Origin: DASUBV01 sp036510065 | GTDB lineage: Bacteria > Actinomycetota > Actinomycetes > Streptosporangiales > Streptosporangiaceae | NCBI GenBank assembly: GCA_036510065.1 | Contig: DATCEO010000106.1 | Span: 92,366 to 156,365, forward strand | DNA length: 64,000 nucleotides | Reading direction: 5' to 3' | Part shown: piece by piece, positions 15,452-23,065 of the stretch | How the letters are laid out: each line of letters starts with the position of its first letter | Position numbering within the stretch: position 1 is the stretch's first letter | Program-made: the position numbers and the translations under genes | The notes under the pieces: model-generated | What the model saw: only the letters and a program-made list of their open reading frames with translations | What the model was told of the DNA's origin: nothing | Databases searched by the model: none

Positions 15452-16609
15452 ATGACACGTATGGGCTCTAACGGCCCCGGCCTCGGCGCTGGTTCGGCGC
15501 CGGCGGGCCCGCGGAGGCGGGCGGCGCGCTGGTGCGCGGCTGGCGTCTCGGTTGCCGCGGTCGTGGGAACCGGCCTGGTAGGCGCGTCGGCGGCACTGGC
15601 GTCTCCGACGGTGACCATCCCGGTGGGCTGCAGCGTCTCGGCGCTTAACCACGCGATCTTCTTCGCGCCGAGTAACGCGATCCTCGTGCTGCGCGCTGGC
15701 TGCCACTATCATCCCTCTGGCGCGCTCAACACCATCCACAGGAACCTGACCATTCAGGGCAGCAATGACACCATCGCGCCCTTTGGCACATTCACCGTCC
15801 TGACCAATGACGCCGCCGACGTCACGATCAATCAGCTGACCATTCAGAACGCCTTGGCGACTGCCGGCGGCGGGGCGATCAACAATGAGCTCGGCGGCCA
15901 CCTGACCGTCACCAATAGCAGGTTCGTCGGCGACGACGGCAAGACCGGCGGCGCTATTAACAACGAGGCCGGCAGCGCCCTGGCCGTCACCAACACCAGC
16001 TTCATCGACAACGCGGCCTCGGGCGCCGGCGGCGGCGCGATCGCCAACGCCATCCTCGCCACCACGACCGTGAACGGCAGCACGTTCATCGGGAACGACG
16101 CGACCGGCGGTTCCGGGGGCGCTATCGGCAGCCTCGGCGGCTCCGTGACGGTGACCGGGCCCATCACCTCCCTGTTCACCGACAACTCCGCTCACGTCGA
16201 CGGGGGCGCCATCGCCGGCATCCTGGGTGCCTTCAATGTCACCAAGGCCACCTTCACCTTCAACCACGCCACCGACTTCGGCGGCGCGGTCGCCAACTTC
16301 GGTGCCCCCAGCACCGTGGCGACCAGCAGCTTCACGCACAACAGCGCGGGCCAGAGCGGCGGCGCCATCGCCACCGCAACGTCACTCGACCTGACCAGCG
16401 ACTACATCTCGCTCAACTTCGCCAGCCATCACGGCGGCGGCATCGACCTGGCGGGCGGCAACACCAGCCTGACCACGACCGACGTCGTCGGCAACGCGTC
16501 CATCATGAGCGGCGGCGGGATCTACCGCTCGGCGGGCTCGCTCAACCTGAACTTCAACAGCCTGGTGACGCTGAACCACCCGAACAACTGCTCGGGTGTT
16601 AGCTGCTGA
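15452..16609 (+). CDS. Secreted right-handed beta-helix repeat protein
   Basis: A 385-residue exported protein. The N-terminus has a long Sec signal (basic start, WCAAGVSVAAVVGTGLVG, then ASAALASPTV with likely cleavage near residue 50). The mature part consists of ~20-residue coils with nine GG[AG]I-type turns, for example AGGGAINNELGG, GKTGGAINNEAG, DGGAIAGILG and HGGGIDLAGG, typical of the right-handed parallel beta-helix fold shared by pectate-lyase-like and polymorphic-outer-membrane-type proteins. Asn, Thr and Ser ladders support this. No catalytic residues stand out, so adhesion or glycan binding is as likely as lyase activity. It ends NNCSGVSC, a possible disulphide-capped last coil. 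A strong hairpin terminator follows. Confidence 0.8.
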   Translation: MTRMGSNGPGLGAGSAPAGPRRRAARWCAAGVSVAAVVGTGLVGASAALASPTVTIPVGCSVSALNHAIFFAPSNAILVLRAGCHYHPSGALNTIHRNLTIQGSNDTIAPFGTFTVLTNDAADVTINQLTIQNALATAGGGAINNELGGHLTVTNSRFVGDDGKTGGAINNEAGSALAVTNTSFIDNAASGAGGGAIANAILATTTVNGSTFIGNDATGGSGGAIGSLGGSVTVTGPITSLFTDNSAHVDGGAIAGILGAFNVTKATFTFNHATDFGGAVANFGAPSTVATSSFTHNSAGQSGGAIATATSLDLTSDYISLNFASHHGGGIDLAGGNTSLTTTDVVGNASIMSGGGIYRSAGSLNLNFNSLVTLNHPNNCSGVSC

Positions 16610-16630
16610 TCTCGGCATCTGACCGGCCTG

Positions 16631-16665
16631 CTGGCCCCGCGGGGAGCTTTTCCCCGCGGGGCCAG
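16631..16665 (+). terminator. 15-bp perfect hairpin terminator
   Basis: CTGGCCCCGCGGGGA (16631-16645) pairs exactly with TCCCCGCGGGGCCAG (16651-16665) around GCTTT, 21 bases after the beta-helix stop. There is no T-run, as is common for intrinsic terminators of high-GC actinobacteria. It separates this gene from glnA2. Confidence 0.8.
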
Positions 16666-16717
16666 CGCTATACGGGCCTGTAACCTCTCCGAAACATGGG
16701 CCGGGCAGACTGTGGCG

Positions 16718-18079
16718 GTGGACAGGCAGGAAGAGTTCGTGCTCAGGACGCTCGAGGAGCGGGATATCCGCTTCGTGCGCCTCTGGTTTACCGATGTGCT
16801 GGGATACCTCAAGTCGGTGGCCGTGGCGCCCGCGGAGCTCGAGGGGGCGTTCGCCGAGGGCATCGGGTTTGACGGCTCCGCGGTCGAGGGCTTTGCCCGG
16901 GTTTACGAGGCAGACATGCTCGCCAAGCCGGATCCCTCAACGTTCCAGCTGATGCCCGTCGGCGACGTCGAGGCCGGCACGGGCCGGATGTTCTGCGACA
17001 TCCTGACCCCGGACGGCACGCCCTCGTTCGCCGATCCCCGGTACGTTCTCAAGCGTGCCCTGGCCCGCGCAGCCCGGCTCGGCTTCACCTTCTACACCCA
17101 CCCGGAGATCGAGTTCTTCCTGCTGCGGGAGAAGCCCGAGCCGGGGACCAAGCCGCGGCCGATCGACACCGGCGGCTACTTCGACCACACCCCGCACGGC
17201 ATCGCCCATGACTTCCGCCGCGAGGCCATCACGATGCTGGAGGCGCTGGGCATCTCCGTGGAGTTCAGCCATCACGAGGGGGCGCCGGGCCAGCAGGAGA
17301 TCGACCTGCGCTATGCCGACGCGCTGAGCACCGCCGACAACATCATGACGTTCCGGCTGGCCATGAAGGAAGTGGCGCTCCAGCAGGGGGTCTACGCCTC
17401 CTTCATGCCCAAGCCGTTCAGCGAGTACCCCGGTTCCGGCATGCACACCCACATGTCGCTGTTCGAGGGCGACCGGAACGTGTTCTACGAGCCTGGCGCG
17501 GACTTCCAGATCTCCAAGGTCGGCCGGGCGTTCATCGCCGGGCTGCTGCGGCACGCCGCGGAGATCACCGCGGTCTGCAACCAGTGGGTCAACTCCTACA
17601 AGCGGCTATGGGGCGGGACGGAGCGGATCGCCGGGGCGGGCGGCGAGGCGCCGGCCTATGTCTGCTGGGGCCACAACAACCGCTCGGCCCTGATCCGGGT
17701 GCCCATGTACAAGCCGCACAAGGGCAACGCCACCCGGATCGAGTTCCGCTCCATCGACCCGGCCTGCAACCCCTACCTCGCCTTCGCCGTGATCCTGAGC
17801 GCCGGGCTCAGGGGGATCGAGGAGGACTACGAGCTGCCGGCGGGCTCCGAGGACGACGTCTGGGCCCTGACGTCCGCCGAGCGGCGTGCCCTGGGCATCG
17901 AGCCGCTGCCGCAGAACCTGTCCGAGGCCATCGACGTCATGCAGGACAGCGAGCTGGTGGCCGAGGCGCTAGGGGAGCAGGTCTTCGACTTCTTCCTGCG
18001 CAACAAGCGCGAGGAGTGGCAGGAGTACCGGCGCCAGGTCACCCAGTTCGAGCTCGACCGCTACCTCCCCGTGCTCTGA
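16718..18079 (+). CDS. glnA2: Glutamine synthetase-like protein GlnA2
   Basis: A 453-residue class I glutamine-synthetase-fold enzyme matching the actinobacterial GlnA2 lineage (EEFVLRTLEERDIRFVRLWF, then GIGFDGSAVEGFARVYEADM). The ATP/metal residues are present: HPEIEFFLL, HHEGAPGQQEID, GSGMHTHMSLF and RIEFRSIDPACNPYLAF. The position homologous to the adenylylated Tyr loop reads VWALTSAERRAL, with no Tyr, so GlnE should not modify it. In Streptomyces, GlnA2 glutamylates polyamines rather than making bulk glutamine; the same may hold here, but that is inference. GTG codons at 16712 and 16718 are both possible starts; 16718 matches the usual N-terminus MDxQQEF. Confidence 0.88.
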   Translation: MDRQEEFVLRTLEERDIRFVRLWFTDVLGYLKSVAVAPAELEGAFAEGIGFDGSAVEGFARVYEADMLAKPDPSTFQLMPVGDVEAGTGRMFCDILTPDGTPSFADPRYVLKRALARAARLGFTFYTHPEIEFFLLREKPEPGTKPRPIDTGGYFDHTPHGIAHDFRREAITMLEALGISVEFSHHEGAPGQQEIDLRYADALSTADNIMTFRLAMKEVALQQGVYASFMPKPFSEYPGSGMHTHMSLFEGDRNVFYEPGADFQISKVGRAFIAGLLRHAAEITAVCNQWVNSYKRLWGGTERIAGAGGEAPAYVCWGHNNRSALIRVPMYKPHKGNATRIEFRSIDPACNPYLAFAVILSAGLRGIEEDYELPAGSEDDVWALTSAERRALGIEPLPQNLSEAIDVMQDSELVAEALGEQVFDFFLRNKREEWQEYRRQVTQFELDRYLPVL

Positions 18080-18106
18080 CCCGCGCCGGGCCGCAGGACG
18101 CGGGTC
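18078..18106. terminator. Hairpin between convergent genes
   Basis: GACCCGCG (18078-18085) and CGCGGGTC (18099-18106) pair perfectly across 13 bases, overlapping the glnA2 stop and ending 2 bases before the stop of the minus-strand gene. It could serve both convergent transcripts. Confidence 0.55.
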
Positions 18107-18107
18107 G

Positions 18108-18893
18108 CTAGAACGGGACCTGTTCCCGGAGCAGCCCGGTCGCCATTCCGCGGCCGGAGACGGACCGGCAGAAGTCGAAGGCGTCCATGCTGATCTGCTC
18201 GCCGCTGATCTGCTCGCCATGACCGGCCCAGCTACCGCCGGCGGGCCCGGACAAGATCAGCGTGTAGGGACGGCCGTGTCGTCCGGCCCACTCCCGTACG
18301 ACGTCATCGACGATGACCCCCTCGTGCGCGGCCGTGGCCTGGACCGGGATCCCGGTGGCCCGGCAGATGTCGAGGCGGTGCATGAACGGGTCGCGGGTGA
18401 GAATGATGTCGAACAGGAATCCGAACGTCCACCGCTCCTCGTTGCTGCCGACCGTTATCGCACCGGGCATGGTGCGGCTGCGGATGAACCCCGGCATCCG
18501 GCGACGCCGCCGAGCGGCCTGCGGGGCTATCCGGTGCAGGGCGTTGACGAGGTCGGCCGGGCTGAGGTCGGCGTTCTTGGCGACCTGCAGGGCCGTGAGG
18601 ACGTCGATCATGGCCTGGCCGGTCTTCTTCGCGCCTCTCTGGGCGGCCATCTGCTGGCGGCCAAGCTCCGGCACGGTCGCGATCATCTGGGCCATGCCCA
18701 GGACGTGACCGGCGATCGCGCGGACGTCCCAGCCGGGGCAGTCAGTGGGCAGTCCCCACTGACCGGCCGTGATGGAGCCCAGAAGGGCCTCGGCGCGGGC
18801 GTACTCAGTGGCCGCTGCCGCCATCGCGGCTGCGCGGTCAAGCGCGCGGCTGCGCGGTCTCCCGGCGGGACGGGCCGCCAGCTCGGTGGTCAC
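18108..18893 (-). CDS. Maleylpyruvate isomerase-family mycothiol-dependent protein
   Basis: A 261-residue protein of the actinobacterial mycothiol-dependent maleylpyruvate isomerase family (DinB-like four-helix fold, MDMPI N-terminal domain). The signature is TDCPGWDVRAIAGHVLGMAQ near residue 50-70, with the metal-ligand His, followed by RWTFGFLFDIILTRDPFMHR and LDICRATGIP with the other His ligands. Members catalyse thiol-dependent isomerisation, transfer or hydrolase reactions using mycothiol; the actual substrate is unknown. It starts with GTG only 2 bases after the stop of the small upstream gene, so the two are one unit, and the divergent TetR gene at 19242 probably regulates both. Confidence 0.82.
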   Translation of the reverse strand: MTTELAARPAGRPRSRALDRAAAMAAAATEYARAEALLGSITAGQWGLPTDCPGWDVRAIAGHVLGMAQMIATVPELGRQQMAAQRGAKKTGQAMIDVLTALQVAKNADLSPADLVNALHRIAPQAARRRRRMPGFIRSRTMPGAITVGSNEERWTFGFLFDIILTRDPFMHRLDICRATGIPVQATAAHEGVIVDDVVREWAGRHGRPYTLILSGPAGGSWAGHGEQISGEQISMDAFDFCRSVSGRGMATGLLREQVPF

Positions 18894-18895
18894 GA

Positions 18896-19168
18896 TCAGT
18901 GGACCAGATTGTGGACCGGCATGACATCCGGTGCTCCGGCGTCAATACCGGCCTTGCCCAGGATGGGCATGAGCACGTGCCCGTAGTCCTCGAAAGCCTG
19001 CTGAGACTCCCATACCTCGAAGACCATGAGGTTGCCGTCGGAGCCGAAGCAGGAATGGTGCAGCCGGCCGGCCGGCTGGCCGGCTCCGGCGGCCTCGAGA
19101 TCCTTGATGGCCTCGTCGTACCGGCTGGCGCTCAGGGAGGCGGGATGGAAGTAAACAGCGATGGACAT
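18896..19168 (-). CDS. Small dimeric alpha/beta-barrel protein (ABM-like)
   Basis: A 90-residue protein whose pattern (MSIAVYFHPASLSASRYDEA, HHSCFGSDGNLMVFEVWES, then AFEDYGHVLMPILGKAG) fits the ferredoxin-like dimeric alpha/beta barrel of antibiotic-biosynthesis monooxygenase-type and stress-responsive proteins. Such folds act as cofactor-free oxygenases or as small-ligand binders; no specific catalytic set is visible. A GGAGGAA ribosome site precedes the ATG (19166-19168). It is first in a two-gene unit with the maleylpyruvate-isomerase-like gene, and a 12-bp palindrome lies 18 bases upstream of its start. Confidence 0.7.
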   Translation of the reverse strand: MSIAVYFHPASLSASRYDEAIKDLEAAGAGQPAGRLHHSCFGSDGNLMVFEVWESQQAFEDYGHVLMPILGKAGIDAGAPDVMPVHNLVH

Positions 19169-19186
19169 GATTCCTCCGTTGCATAG

Positions 19187-19198
19187 TCGGAATTCCGA
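19187..19198. promoter_or_regulatory. 12-bp palindrome between divergent genes, probable TetR operator
   Basis: TCGGAATTCCGA is a perfect palindrome centred in the 73-base gap between the small ABM-like gene and the TetR gene at 19242. The position allows one repressor to control both directions. Confidence 0.55.
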
Positions 19199-19241
19199 AC
19201 AGTATCAGGATTCTCGTCTGATCATCGGCTAGAGTCAAGGG

Positions 19242-19874
19242 ATGCCCCCGACGACTTCAGCTCGCCCCCGCCGCGGCGACCGCCGCCGAGCCCGGCACGA
19301 GGCGACCAAACAGGACATCCTCGACACAGCCTGGTCAATGATCCGCGCCGACGGCCTGGCTGCCCTGTCGCTGCGGGCGCTTGCGCACGCCGTCGACATG
19401 GAACCGCAGTCGCTCTACACCTACTTCGCCTCCAAGAACTCCCTCTACGACCGCATGTTCGCCGACGGGAATGAGGAGCTGGCGAGGCGGTTCGCCCAGG
19501 CCGAGATTCCCGGCGACCCACGCGGCGCGCTGCGGGCCGTGGCCCGCCTCTTCGTGGAGTTCGCCGCCGAAGACCAGGCCCGCTATCAGCTCATGTTCCT
19601 GCGCGTCCTGCCCGGATTCGAGCCGTCACCTGAGTCCTACGCGGTCGCGGTCGCTGTCTTCGGCAGTGTCCGGGCCCGCCTGGCCGACGCCGGGCTCCGC
19701 CACGAGGGCGACTTCGACCTCTGGACCGCGCTAGTCGCCGGCCTGGCCAGCCAGCAGCTTGCCAATGACCCGGGCGGCGATCGCTACATCCGCCTGATCG
19801 ACGACGCCGTCACCATGTTTGCCGACCACGTCCTCGGTGCCTCGGCTCCGGCCACCCGGACCTCCCAGCGCTAG
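19242..19874 (+). CDS. TetR/AcrR-family regulator (WHG-type C-terminus)
   Basis: A 210-residue regulator. The DNA-binding domain at about residues 20-70 reads TKQDILDTAWSMIRADGLAA, SLRALAHAVDMEPQSLYTYF, then ASKNSLYDRMFADGNEELAR. The C-terminal part (LRAVARLFVEFAAEDQARYQ, LMFLRVLPGFEPSPESY) is of the TetR_C_13/WHG type common next to mycothiol-dependent DinB-fold enzymes. It faces the two-gene unit at 18108-19168 across a short intergenic palindrome, so repression of that unit and of itself is the simplest model. The ATG at 19242 follows CAAGGG, a modest ribosome site. Confidence 0.87.
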   Translation: MPPTTSARPRRGDRRRARHEATKQDILDTAWSMIRADGLAALSLRALAHAVDMEPQSLYTYFASKNSLYDRMFADGNEELARRFAQAEIPGDPRGALRAVARLFVEFAAEDQARYQLMFLRVLPGFEPSPESYAVAVAVFGSVRARLADAGLRHEGDFDLWTALVAGLASQQLANDPGGDRYIRLIDDAVTMFADHVLGASAPATRTSQR

Positions 19875-19940
19875 GGCTCAGTGTGGATCAAGGCCTGCAC
19901 GTCGGGTGTGTCGAGCTCCTTCCGCGGCACGCCCTGAGTC

Positions 19941-20309
19941 TCAGCTCTCGGCGGGAAGGGGCGGGCCGACCACGCTGAGTCCGTACCTCGGGCCCGTCTC
20001 GATCCAGCGCATGATCTCTTCCTCCGCGGGCAGGCCGTCCGCGCCGGGCAGTCTGCGTTCGCGCGCTGGGATGCCCACCTCGTCGTACAGGCTCATCAGG
20101 CCACCGGGAGCGACGAGGCCGAGGAACCGCACCGGAGCGGTGCCGGTGACGCGGAACGCGTGCGGCACTCCGGGCGGGAGGTAGATGAACGACCCTGCGG
20201 CCAGGTGGTGCAGTTCCTCGCCCGCCTGGTAGGTGAGCGACCCGTCCAGCAGGTAGAAGGCCTCAGCCTCCCGGGAGTGAACATGCGCGCAAGGCTGTGC
20301 GGCGACCAC
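19941..20309 (-). CDS. Cupin-domain protein, N-terminus short or truncated
   Basis: A ~122-residue cupin. Motif 1 is present as HVHSREAEAFYLLDGSLTYQ and motif 2 as GSFIYLPPGVPHAFRVTG, giving the usual three His and one Glu metal ligands; the tail (RWIETGPRYGLSVVG) is as in quercetinase-like small cupins. The first beta strands that normally precede motif 1 are missing. The frame is open upstream only to the stop of the TetR gene (20370-20372), which is in the same frame, and the only usual start codon is the GTG at 20309. So it is either a short cupin or a remnant. No ribosome site stands out. Confidence 0.6.
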   Translation of the reverse strand: MVAAQPCAHVHSREAEAFYLLDGSLTYQAGEELHHLAAGSFIYLPPGVPHAFRVTGTAPVRFLGLVAPGGLMSLYDEVGIPARERRLPGADGLPAEEEIMRWIETGPRYGLSVVGPPLPAES

Positions 20310-20369
20310 GGCGGCTCCGATCGCCGCCCCCGGTGCCCCGGCGGCTGGCGTCGCTGGTGCGGGCTTAGC

Positions 20370-21017
20370 TCACTCGGCCAGCAGGAGGCGGCGCCAGGTG
20401 TCGGCCAGGAAGCGCTCATAGCGGTCCGGAGTCCAGCCGCGCTGGCTGGTCAGGAGCTGGTACAGCTCCGGAGCGTTGGTGGCCCAGACGATGTCAGCCG
20501 CTTCGTCGACGCTCACCCGCAGAGTCGCCACCGCGGCGAGGCTGTCCGCGAAGCGGCGCATGTTGGCCGCCCGGCGCTCGGCGATCTCGCGCCACAGGGC
20601 GGCCAGCTCCGGCTCGGCGGCCCCGGCTTGCTGGACAATGCCCAGCACGGGAGCCAGGCGGCCGGCGATCGCCCGCATGGCGGCGGCATAGATGGCGATC
20701 TTTGCTCCGGCGTCCGGGGCGGCCTCGATGGCCTGAACATAGTCTCGCTCCCCGGCCGGGACGGCCTGACTGGTGCCGGAGATCGCGGCCTCGATCAGGA
20801 GCCGCGCGACCCGGGGCTTTCGGCCGACCGAGGCGTAGACGGTGTCGAGGGCCACCCCCGCCTGCTCGGCGATCGCCGCCATCGGCGTCGCCGCATAGCC
20901 CTGGCTGGCGAAAAGCCGGAGCGCGGCGTCCAGGATCGCCTGGCGAGTTTGCGCGGCGGCCTGCCGGCGCCTGCTGGTGTCGTATCGCCTTTTGACGGGT
21001 GGCTGCACGGAGTCCAT
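20370..21017 (-). CDS. TetR/AcrR-family regulator
   Basis: A 215-residue repressor with an N-terminal helix-turn-helix at about residues 18-65 (TRQAILDAALRLFASQGYAA, TPMAAIAEQAGVALDTVYAS, VGRKPRVARLL) and a helical C-terminus ending ERFLADTWRRLLLAE. The ATG at 21017 (MDSVQPPVKRRYD) is chosen because an ATG at 21032 would lie inside the perfect inverted repeat at 21028-21052, which looks like its operator. It is followed in the same reading frame by the short cupin gene at 19941-20309, which may be under the same control. The ligand is unknown. Confidence 0.85.
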   Translation of the reverse strand: MDSVQPPVKRRYDTSRRRQAAAQTRQAILDAALRLFASQGYAATPMAAIAEQAGVALDTVYASVGRKPRVARLLIEAAISGTSQAVPAGERDYVQAIEAAPDAGAKIAIYAAAMRAIAGRLAPVLGIVQQAGAAEPELAALWREIAERRAANMRRFADSLAAVATLRVSVDEAADIVWATNAPELYQLLTSQRGWTPDRYERFLADTWRRLLLAE

Positions 21018-21027
21018 GATAGCAGTA

Positions 21028-21052
21028 TTCATCCGAGAGTTACTCGGATGAA
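21028..21052. promoter_or_regulatory. Perfect 10-bp inverted repeat at TetR promoter
   Basis: TTCATCCGAG (21028-21037) and CTCGGATGAA (21043-21052) are exact inverted copies around AGTTA. The site ends 11 bases before the chosen TetR start at 21017. Geometry and position are classic for an autoregulated TetR operator. Confidence 0.72.
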
Positions 21053-21138
21053 ATTTGTCGTTTCAGCGATCGCTTGCACCCCGTCGTCCGCCCGCTGCTG
21101 CCGGGCATGCTCGATCTCCGGTCACCTGGGCACTGGCG

Positions 21139-21429
21139 TCAGGAGGCAGGCCGGGCGAGGTCAAGGATCCTGGCCTGCGGCGTGCCGACCAGAGCGGGGG
21201 CGCTGTCGGCCGATGACCAGACCCTGGCCTGCAAGAAGGCCAGGAACCCGGCTGCCTCGCCGACACTGTCGAAGTCAAGGTCGATGATCACGTAGTGCGG
21301 GTCGTCGACTGGCTGCTGGATGCGCTGCTGGCGTACCCCGGACTGCCGCCGGATCTCGGCGAAGCGCCCGAACGCCGCATTCCAGGTAGCGAAGTCGTTG
21401 ACAGCGTGCTCGATGTGCAGGGTGGGCAT
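21139..21429 (-). CDS. Small dimeric alpha/beta-barrel-like protein
   Basis: A 96-residue protein (MPTLHIEHAVNDFATWNAAF, HYVIIDLDFDSVGEAAGFLA) with the strand-helix-strand pattern of dimeric alpha/beta-barrel domains; the strand HYVIIDLDF followed by a helix with SVGEA is typical. No catalytic motif is recognised. AGGAGT at 21432-21437 precedes the ATG at 21427-21429, which supports the start. It is divergent from the LuxR-type regulator at 21585 across 155 bases and could be its target. The enzymatic role, if any, is unknown. Confidence 0.65.
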   Translation of the reverse strand: MPTLHIEHAVNDFATWNAAFGRFAEIRRQSGVRQQRIQQPVDDPHYVIIDLDFDSVGEAAGFLAFLQARVWSSADSAPALVGTPQARILDLARPAS

Positions 21430-21584
21430 GGGGACTCCTAGCCGGGTGGGTGAGGAAGGTGATCTGATCCGACGCTAGGAGGTTCCGGGCTAGCCGCCTA
21501 TCCCAGTTCCCTGGGGTCTTGCTGGTCCTGACCATGGGAGCCTGACCCTGGGGAATCGAGCACTGGCCGGCGTAGTCTCCGGGC

Positions 21585-22649
21585 ATGGCGACGCCGGCGG
21601 CATCGGGACGGGCGCGGGAGCGGGTCGCCGGGATCGGCGAGGCGGCGGCCGATGCCCGGACGCTGCGGTTGCAGCTCCTGGACGAGATCCGCCGGGTGGT
21701 GAGCTTCGATGCCTATGCCTGGCTGCTCACCGATCCGGAGACGTCGGTGGGCTCCGCCCCCCTGGCCGACGTCCCGTGCCTGAGCGAGCTGCCGCGGCTG
21801 ATCGAGCTGAAGTACCTCACCCCGGTCAACCGCTGGACAGCCCTGGACGAGCCGCCGGTTGCGCTGCTTCAGGAAGCGACCGGCGGTGACCCGTCGCGCA
21901 GCCCGCTCTGGCGGGACCTGCTGGCCAGCTACGGCATCGGCGACATCGCGTCCGTCGTGTTCAGGGACCGGTTCGGCTGCTGGGGGTTCCTCGACCTGTG
22001 GCGATCGGGTGTCTCGGCCCGGTTCAGCCGGGCGGAGGCCGCCTGCCTGGCCGACCTCGCCGGACCGGTGACGACGGCGCTGCGCCGCAGCCAGGCCAGC
22101 GCCTTCAGCGCCCGTTCCCCGCGCGACGCGCCGCGGCTCGGCCCGGTGGTGCTGCTGCTGTCGCCCGGCCTGCAGGTCCTCAGGCAGACCGCCGAGACCC
22201 GGGAGTACCTGCAGATCCTCGTTCCGTCGGCGGCCGGCCTGCCGCCGGTTCCCGCCAGCGCCTACAACGTGGCCGCTCAGCTGCTGGCCGTCGAGGCGGG
22301 CGTTGACCGAAATCCGCCCTGGGCCAGGGTGCATCTGGCGGACGGCATCTGGGTCAGCCTGCGCGCGGCCAGGATCGGGAACGAGGAGCCTGGTCTCAGT
22401 CGCGACATCGCCGTCACCATCGAGCAGAGCTCCCCGGCCGAGCGCCTCGGGCTGTTCGCGCGGGCGTTCGGTCTCAGCGCCCGGGAGAACGAGCTGCTGG
22501 GCCACCTGGTGACCGGAACCGACACCCGGGAACTCGCCCGCCGCATGTTCCTGTCCGAGCACACGGTGCAGGATCACCTGAAGTCGATCTTCGCGAAAAC
22601 CTCCGCGCGCAACCGCCGGACCCTGCTGTCTCGGGCCCTGGGCACCTGA
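21585..22649 (+). CDS. LuxR-family regulator with N-terminal GAF-like sensor
   Basis: A 354-residue regulator. The C-terminal LuxR helix-turn-helix at about residues 290-345 reads GLSARENELLGHLVTGTDTR, then LARRMFLSEHTVQDHLKSIF. The first ~170 residues (LLDEIRRVVSFDAYAWLLTD, VVFRDRFGCWGFLDLWRSGV, FSRAEAACLADLAGPVTTAL) have the shape of a GAF-like small-molecule domain, without a receiver Asp pocket, so it is not a response regulator. It is complete. It is divergent from the small gene at 21139 and co-directional with the uncharacterised genes that follow; no ligand can be assigned. Confidence 0.82.
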   Translation: MATPAASGRARERVAGIGEAAADARTLRLQLLDEIRRVVSFDAYAWLLTDPETSVGSAPLADVPCLSELPRLIELKYLTPVNRWTALDEPPVALLQEATGGDPSRSPLWRDLLASYGIGDIASVVFRDRFGCWGFLDLWRSGVSARFSRAEAACLADLAGPVTTALRRSQASAFSARSPRDAPRLGPVVLLLSPGLQVLRQTAETREYLQILVPSAAGLPPVPASAYNVAAQLLAVEAGVDRNPPWARVHLADGIWVSLRAARIGNEEPGLSRDIAVTIEQSSPAERLGLFARAFGLSARENELLGHLVTGTDTRELARRMFLSEHTVQDHLKSIFAKTSARNRRTLLSRALGT

Positions 22650-22701
22650 CGGGTCGGGGCGATGCCTCCCGGAGGGTCCCGCGCGGCGCTACCCTCACGC
22701 C

Positions 22702-23052
22702 ATGAGTGAGGACTTCCGCCAGGCGGAGCGTGATGCTCTCATCGCGCTGAGCTACGCGGCGAAGTGCGTCACCCGCGAAGACAAGGCCGCCCGGGCCGAC
22801 CGCACCGTGGCCGACGTCGTTGAGGGTTACGCCATGGACCTTCTCGACCAGCTGGACGGCAGCGTGCCGCGGGCGTTGTCAGCGGCTCGGGCCGCGTGCA
22901 TCGGGGCCGCCAGCGAGGTCGCGCATCCGGGCCGGTGGCGGGTGGCCCTCCGGGCGGTCGAGCTATGCCGGCGAGCGGCCGGCATCGCCGCTCCGGCCGA
23001 CGCCGCTGAGCGGGAGCCGGGACAGCCCGGTTCAGGGTCCGCGGACGGCTGA
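22702..23052 (+). CDS. Conserved-looking hypothetical protein
   Basis: A 116-residue, mainly helical, soluble protein (MSEDFRQAERDALIALSYAA, VTREDKAARADRTVADVVEG, MDLLDQLDGSVPRALSAARA). I do not recognise the family. There is no signal peptide and no membrane segment; the last ~20 residues are Ala/Gly/Pro/Ser-rich. The start ATG is well placed after the LuxR gene, and only 13 bases separate its stop from the next gene, so the two are likely co-transcribed leading into glnE. Confidence 0.55.
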   Translation: MSEDFRQAERDALIALSYAAKCVTREDKAARADRTVADVVEGYAMDLLDQLDGSVPRALSAARAACIGAASEVAHPGRWRVALRAVELCRRAAGIAAPADAAEREPGQPGSGSADG

Positions 23053-23065
23053 GATCGGGAGCGCC

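Noticed and set aside
15422..16339. A 305-codon minus-strand frame opposite the beta-helix gene
   Set aside because: Gly/Val/Asp-rich antisense product without a signal or motif; the plus-strand protein has a signal peptide and regular coils.
21498..22577. A 359-codon minus-strand frame opposite the LuxR-type regulator
   Set aside because: No recognisable domain and antisense to a gene with a clear helix-turn-helix.
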